Shown: piece after piece, positions 1 through 4,866 of the stretch
Numbering within the stretch: position 1 is the first letter of the stretch
How the letters are laid out: every line of letters begins with the position of its first letter
Source of the DNA: Chloroflexota bacterium
GTDB taxonomy: Bacteria > Chloroflexota > UBA5177 > JANWHV01
DNA length: 5,043 nt
Assembly: GCA_025450375.1 (NCBI GenBank)
Contig: JANWHO010000090.1
Coordinates: forward strand, 1-5,043
Direction: 5' to 3'
The notes under the pieces: generated by a model
What the model was told of the DNA's origin: nothing
What the model saw: only the letters and a program-made list of their open reading frames with translations
Databases searched by the model: none
Position numbers and translations under genes: made by a program

Positions 1-45
1 ATCTCTCACCCTCCCATCCCCACGCCGCCTGTATCCTATGAACGG

Positions 46-51
46 TATAAT
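46..51 (+). promoter_or_regulatory. Candidate -10 element of the isomerase-like gene
   Basis: A perfect TATAAT lies 43 bases upstream of the chosen ATG and stands out in GC-rich DNA. No TTGACA-like hexamer is found 16-18 bases upstream (the region is GC-rich, around 22-28), and there is no extended TG motif. It would therefore be a promoter with a weak -35 or one needing an activator. A start near 58 would give a leader of about 37 bases, beginning with a small GC hairpin (57-61 with 65-69). This is inference from the -10 alone. Confidence 0.45.
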
Positions 52-80
52 TTGGTCGCGCGGGGCGCGGCATTGAGAAG

Positions 81-86
81 TGAGGG
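81..86 (+). promoter_or_regulatory. Ribosome binding site that decides the isomerase-like start
   Basis: TGAGGG sits 8 bases before the ATG at 95. This favours ATG-95 over the in-frame GTG at 80, which would overlap this site and has only a weak GAGA immediately before it. Confidence 0.6.
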
Positions 87-94
87 CACACGCG

Positions 95-1165
95 ATGGAC
101 TGGTATCCGATCAAGCTGACCGCGCACATTCGCACCTACGCCTTCGGAGAGCGCCTGATTCCGGAACGGTTGCGCAAGCCCGATCTCCCGGCGGGCGTGG
201 TGGCCGAAACCTGGGAGATCAGCGATTATCGCGAAACCACGGGAAGTGTACGGAACGGCGTCCTGGCCGGACGGACCTTACACCAACTGGTGGAGCAGTA
301 TCCGGATGAACTGGTGGGCCAGAATTGGCACGGTCCCCACTTCCCGCTCCTGGCGAAGTTCCTTGATGCATCGCACATGCTACCCGTCCACTTGCATGCC
401 GACGACGAGACCGCCCGCCGCCTTCACAACGCACCCAACGGGAAGACCGAGGCATGGCACATCCTCTGGGCCGCGCCAGGCGCCACTATCCTGGCCGGGG
501 TCAAGCCGGGGCTCACGCGGGCCGATCTGTTCGCCGCCTTCAAGGCCGAGGACTACGACTCCGTGATGTTCCGCCACCCCATTCAGGCGGGCGACACCGT
601 GTACGTGCCCGGCGGGGTCATCCATTCCTTTGGACCGGACACCCTGATCTTTGAAATCCAGCAGACCTCGGATCTGGTCCAGTCAGTGATGCCCGGTGAC
701 CTTTACGGCAATCTCTACCCCGAGACCGAGTGGGACGCACGGATCAATGCCGCCCTGGACGAGCTGCGTACCGACTTTTTGCCGCGGCCCCAGGCTGGCC
801 TGGCCTTGCCGGCGATCAGGGCTAACCGCTACGCCATCGGCTGCGCCGGCCCCCATTTCGCGCTCGAACGCTGGGCCATCCGTGAGCCGCATCTGGAGCC
901 ACTGGACGGCCGGCGCTGTTTGACCCTCAGCAATGTCGGCGATCCCCTGACCGTTGCCTACTCCGGCGGATCGGAGATCCTGGCGCGCGGGGAATCATGC
1001 CTTCTCCCGGCGGCACTGGGAGAGACTCGCCTTACTCCCAGCGCCGGTGGAGAATCCAGTCTGATCGTCTGCTATGTCCCGGACCTGACCCGCGACATCA
1101 CCGATCGGCTTGCCGCGGCGGGGCACGCCGCGGAAGCAATTCGTGATCTGGGTGAACTTGGGTGA
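95..1165 (+). CDS. Mannose-6-phosphate isomerase class I-like cupin protein
   Basis: This is a 356-residue cytosolic protein of the type I phosphomannose isomerase (ManA) family, whose canonical members interconvert mannose-6-phosphate and fructose-6-phosphate with a bound metal. Family landmarks in order (ATG-95 numbering) are ETWEISDY at 38-45, GVLAGRTL at 55-62, FPLLAKFLDA at 83-92, the metal-site strand PVHLHADD at 97-104, KTEAWHI at 117-123, GDTVYVPGGVIHSFG at 166-180 and FEIQQTSD at 186-193. Likely metal ligands are His99, His101, Glu119 and His177. The length fits the short bacterial forms, with a second cupin-like domain at about 240-330. Three things differ from classic ManA: the first ligand is His rather than Gln, the N-terminal WGG motif is missing, and the conserved Arg after the SD motif is replaced (Gln196-Ser197). 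The fold assignment is firm, but the mannose-6-phosphate activity is not, so no gene symbol is given. A GTG at 80 is the alternative start. The gene converges with the next one across a single base. Confidence 0.87.
   Translation: MDWYPIKLTAHIRTYAFGERLIPERLRKPDLPAGVVAETWEISDYRETTGSVRNGVLAGRTLHQLVEQYPDELVGQNWHGPHFPLLAKFLDASHMLPVHLHADDETARRLHNAPNGKTEAWHILWAAPGATILAGVKPGLTRADLFAAFKAEDYDSVMFRHPIQAGDTVYVPGGVIHSFGPDTLIFEIQQTSDLVQSVMPGDLYGNLYPETEWDARINAALDELRTDFLPRPQAGLALPAIRANRYAIGCAGPHFALERWAIREPHLEPLDGRRCLTLSNVGDPLTVAYSGGSEILARGESCLLPAALGETRLTPSAGGESSLIVCYVPDLTRDITDRLAAAGHAAEAIRDLGELG
1108..1137. other. Strong hairpin at the convergent gene ends
   Basis: CCGCGGCG (1113-1120) and CGCCGCGG (1126-1133) form a perfect 8-bp inverted repeat around a 5-base loop. 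GCTT (1108-1111) and AAGC (1134-1137) extend it to 12 pairs with one bulged G at 1112. It lies inside the coding region for the last residues of the isomerase-like protein, 28 bases before its stop, and 29 bases past the stop of the opposing FAD gene. Neither strand has a T-tract after it, so it is not a standard intrinsic terminator. It could stall polymerase or protect 3' ends on both strands, or be a by-product of an Ala/Gly-rich stretch. Confidence 0.4.
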
Positions 1166-1166
1166 T

Positions 1167-2333
1167 TTAGGTGGGAAACGGCAGCGCGATCTTGTCGTGG
1201 CTCACGATCCCCTCGGCGAAACGACCCAGGCGAATCTCATCACGGGGCAACTCGCTGACCGTCCCGGTATCCACCAGTTCCGCCATCTTCATGCCGAGGG
1301 CCGGACCCCACATCATCCCGTGACCACCGGCGGCCAGGGTGTAGAAGCCGGGGCGCGGTTGGTCAATGATCGGCAAATGATCTGGGGTGAAGTCAATCGA
1401 GCCGGCCCAGGATCGGCAAATCGGCTGCCCCTTGATCGCCGGGAGGGTGGACTCCCAGTGAGGGCGAACAGTGTGGTAGAAGTCCCAGTCGAAGGCGATC
1501 TGGAAACGCTCCGATAGATCGGGCTGCTCGTTCGGGTTGCTCAGGCCAAGCAACACCCCTTGCTCTTCCGGACGGAAGTAGTAGCCCTGGCTCAGGGCGA
1601 AGAACATGGGGAACCGGAGGGGCAAACCGCCGGATGTCTGGGGGAAGGTAACGATCTCATGCCGCGCGGCGGAGACCGGCACATCGATATCCAGCATGGC
1701 CCCGACCCGCTTCGCGCCGCGCGGCCCCCCCGCGTTCACCACCTTTTCCGTCTCGAACACACCCTGAGGGGTGGAAAGCGAGTAGTGCCCGCCGGTCACG
1801 TCCAGGCGCTCGACCGGGCACATCTCGAACGCGGTCACCGCCCCGGTGCCTAAAGCAGCCATGGTGATGTTACGGGCCACGATGGGAGGATGCACGTAGC
1901 CGTCGTTCTCGGTGTAGGTGCCGCCAAGGTAGCCGTCCCAGTTCAGATACGGGAACCGGCGCTTGCCCTCCTGGGCGTCCACCCACTCGTTCTCAATCCC
2001 GCAACTCCGGCGCAACTCCACGAGCTCAAGGAAGGCGGCCTTCTCGGCGGCTGTCTCGGCCAGCACGTAGTACCCGGTCTCGGTAAAGCCACTGTCGAGG
2101 CCGATTTCGGCGCCAAGACCAAGGTAGAGATCACGGGCCCACTTGCCCAGTTTGACCGCCGTCTCCGAGCCCCCCTGCTGGCGCACGACCCCCGCCGACC
2201 GGGTGGTGGCGCCGAAGCCGAGCCAATAGCGCTCCAGAACCGCGATGTTCCGTACCCCGCGTTTGGCAAGCTGGTGCGCGGTCCAGAGCCCGAGATTCCC
2301 ACCGCCGATCACCACCACGTCGAAGGCTGCCAT
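1167..2333 (-). CDS. FAD-dependent oxidoreductase, DAO family (SoxB/ThiO-like)
   Basis: This 388-residue protein belongs to the glycine/D-amino-acid oxidase (DAO) family of flavoenzymes, which oxidise a C-N bond of an amino acid or N-methylated amine using FAD. The Rossmann nucleotide-binding site is at the N terminus: a beta strand FDVVVIG, then GGGNLG at 10-15 (GxGxxG), with the ribose-binding acidic residue Glu34 in VLER. GATTRSAGVVRQ at 41-52 resembles the flavin-contacting segment of sarcosine oxidase beta subunits. NAGGP at 200-204 is the usual second FAD contact. The C-terminal signature is FTPDHLPIID at 315-324 and GGHGMMWGPALG at 336-347. The length is normal and nothing is truncated. 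There is no signal peptide, so it is probably cytosolic. Start ATG-2333 is chosen because AAGGGGG ends 7 bases before it and the protein then begins directly at the Rossmann strand; GTG-2369, ATG-2363 and ATG-2357 are poorer alternatives. The substrate cannot be read from the sequence, and no SoxA/D/G partner lies next to it. The nearest upstream gene is a peptidase. Confidence 0.88.
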   Translation of the reverse strand: MAAFDVVVIGGGNLGLWTAHQLAKRGVRNIAVLERYWLGFGATTRSAGVVRQQGGSETAVKLGKWARDLYLGLGAEIGLDSGFTETGYYVLAETAAEKAAFLELVELRRSCGIENEWVDAQEGKRRFPYLNWDGYLGGTYTENDGYVHPPIVARNITMAALGTGAVTAFEMCPVERLDVTGGHYSLSTPQGVFETEKVVNAGGPRGAKRVGAMLDIDVPVSAARHEIVTFPQTSGGLPLRFPMFFALSQGYYFRPEEQGVLLGLSNPNEQPDLSERFQIAFDWDFYHTVRPHWESTLPAIKGQPICRSWAGSIDFTPDHLPIIDQPRPGFYTLAAGGHGMMWGPALGMKMAELVDTGTVSELPRDEIRLGRFAEGIVSHDKIALPFPT

Positions 2334-2340
2334 CCCCGTT

Positions 2341-2347
2341 CCCCCTT
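2341..2347 (-). promoter_or_regulatory. Ribosome binding site that decides the FAD oxidoreductase start
   Basis: AAGGGGG on the minus strand is 7 bases before ATG-2333. The upstream starts at 2369, 2363 and 2357 lack a well-spaced site; a GGTGGAG directly abuts ATG-2363 with no spacing. The start at 2333 is therefore preferred. Confidence 0.55.
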
Positions 2348-2388
2348 GTCGCGTCATTGCCATCTCCACCCGATCGTCATCAACGTTC

Positions 2389-2418
2389 AGGGTAGCGGGG
2401 AGGGCCGCGGGGAGGCAA
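2389..2418 (-). promoter_or_regulatory. Candidate promoter of the FAD oxidoreductase gene
   Basis: On the minus strand TTGCCT (2418-2413) is followed after exactly 18 bases by TACCCT (2394-2389), a TAnnnT -10 common in GC-rich bacteria. A start near 2382 would give a leader of about 50 bases. The spacer holds two copies of CCTCCCCGC 12 bases apart (2415-2407 and 2403-2395). The peptidase gene upstream has the same hexamer style, spacing and -10. This is inference, with no transcript data. Confidence 0.35.
2395..2415. repeat. Two direct copies of CCTCCCCGC in the promoter spacer
   Basis: The minus-strand 9-mer CCTCCCCGC occurs at 2415-2407 and 2403-2395, a 12-base period, in non-coding DNA between the candidate -35 and -10. 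A third copy, identical over 10 bases with the downstream one (CCCTCCCCGC), lies at 4448-4439 ahead of the peptidase gene. It could be a protein-binding site, or chance in C-rich DNA. Confidence 0.4.
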
Positions 2419-2460
2419 CCATTGCCGGGTGAACCGCTTGTGCTCCATATCCGATGGGGC

Positions 2461-4389
2461 TTATAGGTTCTCGATCTTCACCGGTTCAATCTGGTCGGCT
2501 GGGGTAAAATCGAACACCCGGGCATAAAAGTAAAACTCAGCCTCCAGGGACCGGATAATATTCTCGGCCCGGCGAAAGCCATGCTGCTCACCAGGGAAGG
2601 GGATGTAGGCGACCGGTATCCCCTTGGCCCGCACGGCCTCGAACATGCTTTCCGCCTGATCGGGCGGCACGACCTTGTCCTCCAGCCCCTGGAAGAGGAT
2701 CAGCGGGCAGGAAATGCGGTCGGCGAAGTGAATGGGGGATCGCTGATAGTAGAGATCTCGCTGCTCGGGATAAGGGCCGATCATCCGGTCGAGATAGCGC
2801 GACTCAAACTTGTGCGTGTCCTTGGCCAGCGCCTCGGCGTCGCTGACCCCAAAGTAACTGGCTCCGGCCTTGAAGGTATCGCGGAAGGTGAGGGCGCACA
2901 GCGTGGTGTAGCCGCCGGCGCTCCCACCATCAATCACCATCCGATTACCATCCACCACGCCCTTGCGGGCCAGGTACAGCGGCGCGTTCGCGCAGTCATC
3001 CACGTCCACCACGCCCCACTGCCCATTCAGGCGTTGGCGGTAGGGCCGCCCGTAGCCAGTGCTCCCGCCGTAGTTTACGTCCAGGATAGCGAAACCGCGG
3101 CTGGTCCAATACTGGGTTTCAAGACTGAACGCGGCGTTGGTGGCCCCAGTGGGGCCGCCGTGCGAGTGGATCAGCACCGGTGGCCGCGCGCCGTCCGGGG
3201 CATGGAAATCGCGGTTGGTGGGAGGGTACAGAATGGCATGTGCGGTCAGACCATGCTCGGTGGGAAATTCCACCGCCTCCGGGACCGAGAGGTACCCCGC
3301 GTCGACCGGAATCACCTGGGAGACCCGCACCACCTCGACCGCGCCGGAAGCCAGATCGACACGGATGATCGCCGAAGGCGCGGTGGCCGACGCGGCGATG
3401 CAGAGGGCATGAGTCGCGGTCGCCTGCACGTCCGCGAAGACGTCATACGAGGTTGCCAGCGGGGTGAGCGAGCCCGAACCAAGATCCAGCAGGGCCAGAT
3501 ACTCCTTGCCCCGGCTGGTATAAGAGCAGACGATCCGCTGGGGGCCGGCAAAGGCATAGGTGGACATGCCGAACACCCACTGCGGCAGACCAAACTCGGC
3601 CTCCATCGGGCAGATCGGGACCGCCTGGTCATTCTCCAGGCGATAGAGATTCCACCAGCCGGTGCGGTCGGAGACAAAATACAGCACCCCATCGGGCGAC
3701 CATCTGGGCTGGAAGATCGACTCCTCGGCCCCGCCCGCGACCTGCCGGGATCCGGTCAGGGAACCATCATCGTTCACATCGGCGAGCAATAGCTCCGTCC
3801 CATCCCAGGGCATGTTGGGATGGTTCCAGGTGAGCCAGACCAGCCGCGTTCCGTCAGGACTGAGAACCGGGTTGCTATAAAAATCGTTGCCGCCGACCAG
3901 CACCCGCTCGTCATCGCCGCTCATGGTCATGCTGACCACGGTGTTTACCGCCTCGTGGTCCGCCGCCGTATGATCCTCGCGAATGAGAATCAGCCGCCCG
4001 CGCCGGGGGTCCGGCGCCGCGTCCGCGTAACGCATCCCATCGATCCGGCTGATCACTTCCGGCGTCCCGCCGATCGGCTGGCGGTAGAGCCGTTGATCGG
4101 CGAAATTGGAGAAATAGACCACGCCATCGTGTACGAGATGCGCGCCGCCGCCGTACTCATGCACGCGGGTGCGGGCATTGAAGGGGGCTGGGGTCACGTC
4201 TTGCCGATCCCCCGCCTCGGTCCGCCGCACCACCACGACGCGGCCACCATCAGCAGGCCGCAACTCGGACCAATAGAGATCGGGGCCGTCAGCGGACACC
4301 GCGTTGAGGGACACCGCGTCGGCGATGGTCATGGCGGCGCTGATCGGTGACTCCCACTCGCCGTAGGGGGCAATGCGTGGCTGCGCCAT
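2461..4389 (-). CDS. S9 family (prolyl oligopeptidase-type, S9C) serine peptidase
   Basis: This 642-residue protein is a dipeptidyl-aminopeptidase/acylaminoacyl-peptidase-type member of the S9 family, which cleaves short peptides, usually in the cytoplasm. Residues up to about 365 look like the beta-propeller that screens substrates by size; repeated LSPDGTRLVWL and WSPDGVLYFVSD blades are visible at 176-186 and 230-241. From about 375 to the end lies the alpha/beta-hydrolase domain. It has HGGP at 410-413 (oxyanion region), VNYGGSTGYGR at 438-448, the nucleophile motif GGSAGG with Ser490, Asp571 in QGLEDKVVPP, and His603 in GEQHGF. The triad is complete, spacing and length match the family, and no signal peptide or membrane segment is present. 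ATG-4389 is well supported: AAGGAG lies 9 bases upstream. The downstream FAD gene is 127 bases away on the same strand and seems to have its own promoter. The leader can fold over the ribosome binding site (see the leader entry). The exact peptide preference is not readable from the sequence. Confidence 0.93.
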   Translation of the reverse strand: MAQPRIAPYGEWESPISAAMTIADAVSLNAVSADGPDLYWSELRPADGGRVVVVRRTEAGDRQDVTPAPFNARTRVHEYGGGAHLVHDGVVYFSNFADQRLYRQPIGGTPEVISRIDGMRYADAAPDPRRGRLILIREDHTAADHEAVNTVVSMTMSGDDERVLVGGNDFYSNPVLSPDGTRLVWLTWNHPNMPWDGTELLLADVNDDGSLTGSRQVAGGAEESIFQPRWSPDGVLYFVSDRTGWWNLYRLENDQAVPICPMEAEFGLPQWVFGMSTYAFAGPQRIVCSYTSRGKEYLALLDLGSGSLTPLATSYDVFADVQATATHALCIAASATAPSAIIRVDLASGAVEVVRVSQVIPVDAGYLSVPEAVEFPTEHGLTAHAILYPPTNRDFHAPDGARPPVLIHSHGGPTGATNAAFSLETQYWTSRGFAILDVNYGGSTGYGRPYRQRLNGQWGVVDVDDCANAPLYLARKGVVDGNRMVIDGGSAGGYTTLCALTFRDTFKAGASYFGVSDAEALAKDTHKFESRYLDRMIGPYPEQRDLYYQRSPIHFADRISCPLILFQGLEDKVVPPDQAESMFEAVRAKGIPVAYIPFPGEQHGFRRAENIIRSLEAEFYFYARVFDFTPADQIEPVKIENL

Positions 4390-4398
4390 CCCAGTGTT

Positions 4399-4404
4399 CT
4401 CCTT
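4399..4404 (-). promoter_or_regulatory. Ribosome binding site of the peptidase gene
   Basis: AAGGAG on the minus strand, 9 bases before ATG-4389, fixes the start. It is unusual because its first three bases are the 3' arm of a small hairpin (CUUCA-AAAC-UGAAG). Confidence 0.8.
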
Positions 4405-4453
4405 CAGTTTTGAAGTATGCCGACCGTGATTACACAGTGCGGGGAGGGTCGGC
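4402..4453 (-). promoter_or_regulatory. Folded leader of the peptidase mRNA with ribosome-site hairpin
   Basis: Two adjacent inverted repeats fill the leader on the minus strand. GCCGACC (4453-4447) pairs with GGTCGGC (4425-4419) across 21 bases. Three bases later CTTCA (4415-4411) pairs with TGAAG (4406-4402) around an AAAC loop, taking in the AAG of the Shine-Dalgarno. Alternatives exist: ACTGTG (4438-4433) can pair with CACGGT (4428-4423, one G-U) and would break the first stem, and CCTTCAG (4462-4456) could pair with CTGAAGG (4407-4401) if transcription starts further upstream. This resembles a translation-control leader. It matches no riboswitch class I know. Confidence 0.35.
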
Positions 4454-4459
4454 TACTGA

Positions 4460-4489
4460 AGGGTACCCCCAGGTACGGCCACACGCCAA
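4460..4489 (-). promoter_or_regulatory. Candidate promoter of the peptidase gene
   Basis: TTGGCG (4489-4484), an 18-base spacer, then TACCCT (4465-4460) on the minus strand. The predicted start near 4453 would begin the RNA almost exactly at the first leader stem and give a leader of about 64 bases. The spacing and -10 equal those ahead of the FAD gene. Confidence 0.35.
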
Positions 4490-4496
4490 TCGTACC
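4463..4496. promoter_or_regulatory. GTAC dyads overlapping the peptidase promoter, possible operator
   Basis: Three GTAC cores lie in 34 bases (4463-4466, 4473-4476 and 4492-4495), stepped by 10 and 19 bases, about one and two helical turns. They form two inverted repeats: GTACC (4463-4467) with GGTAC (4472-4476), and GGTACG (4472-4477) with CGTACC (4491-4496). The first sits between the candidate -35 and -10 and the second spans the -35. The arrangement suits a repressor or MerR-type site, but no regulator gene is in the window. Confidence 0.3.
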
Positions 4497-4506
4497 GTCC
4501 GGGATC

Positions 4507-4866
4507 TCAGATCGCGTCGAGGGTAGCCGCGTCAAGCGCCCGGTCGAACAAGGCGAGCAACTCCTCGCGGTTGGCGGCCGCGATGCGTTCCTCCAGGCTG
4601 GGAGGCAGGCTGCCAAATCGCCGTAGGACGGCTCGCCGTACCAGTTCACGCCCTTCCTCGCGGCCCTCCTTACGGCCTTCCTCACGGCCCTCGGCTCGCC
4701 CGATCCGTTCAATACTGGTGACATACGGCATCTTTCTTTCCTCCTCCCAGGTCATGATAACCTGTCGCAACGCCACCTCCCGGTCGGCAGGCAAGGCCAA
4801 AAGCCAGTCGATGAAGCGGAACAAACTGACGATTTCAGCGTAGATGGTATTCGCTTTGCGCCTCGA
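4507..4866 (-). pseudogene. Rpn-family nuclease/putative transposase remnant (DUF4351 C-terminus)
   Basis: This reading frame holds only the C-terminal third of an Rpn (YhgA-like, PD-(D/E)XK) family protein. The visible parts are LFRFIDWLLALP, then WEEERKMPYVTSIER, a charged repeat linker (GREEGRKEGREEGRE), and a DUF4351-like tail (VLRRFGSLPPSLEERI ... LLALFDRALDAATLDAI). Family members are about 250-310 residues; here about 119 codons are open before an in-frame TGA at 4867-4869. The N-terminal nuclease core is absent, and translation of all three frames up to position 5043 does not recover it. The only in-frame start near the homology is a TTG at 4824, inside the conserved LFRFIDW segment and with no Shine-Dalgarno; internal ATGs are no better. 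It is therefore called a truncated remnant, probably from deletion or rearrangement rather than a single frameshift. Translation from TTG-4824 (105 residues) cannot be excluded. Confidence 0.7.
4645..4701 (-). repeat. 12-bp in-frame tandem repeat coding GREEG linker
   Basis: About four and a half units of a 12-base repeat (GGCCGTGAGGAA and near copies) encode G-R-(A/E/K)-E steps. This charged helical linker joins the Rpn core to the DUF4351 tail in the family and often varies in copy number. It is still in frame here, although the gene is truncated. Confidence 0.7.

Noticed and set aside
80..94. GTG-80 start for the isomerase-like protein, adding five residues
   Set aside because: It overlaps the TGAGGG ribosome site that serves ATG-95 and has no well-spaced site of its own.
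1146..1176. Ten-base tandem of TGGGTGA at the end of the isomerase-like gene
   Set aside because: Only two imperfect units, within coding sequence and the junction. This is too short to count as a repeat array.
2414..2426. GGCAA-CCA-TTGCC inverted repeat
   Set aside because: Only five pairs with no T-tract. It overlaps the candidate -35 of the FAD gene and is common by chance.
1890..2432. A 180-codon plus-strand open frame opposite the FAD gene
   Set aside because: It has no domain and no Shine-Dalgarno, and its length follows from the codon bias of the real gene on the other strand.
2442..2460. Small hairpin just after the peptidase stop as a terminator
   Set aside because: GC-x-CCAT pairs with ATGG-x-GC around 5 bases, but in the minus-strand RNA it has an internal mismatch and no U-tract follows. 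It is too weak to call.
2581..3792. A 403-codon open frame on the plus strand opposite the peptidase gene
   Set aside because: It is antisense to a gene with an intact catalytic triad. Its product has no recognisable domain and shows the Arg/Gly/Pro-rich make-up typical of frames mirrored from GC-rich coding DNA.
4404..4724. A minus-strand frame overlapping the Rpn remnant and the peptidase leader
   Set aside because: It is out of frame with the recognisable Rpn/DUF4351 homology and would run through the intergenic promoter region; its translation has low complexity.
4507..4866. Rpn fragment as an intact transposon or active mobile element
   Set aside because: There are no terminal inverted repeats, no target duplication and no nuclease core in the window. 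Only the C-terminal third of one gene is present.
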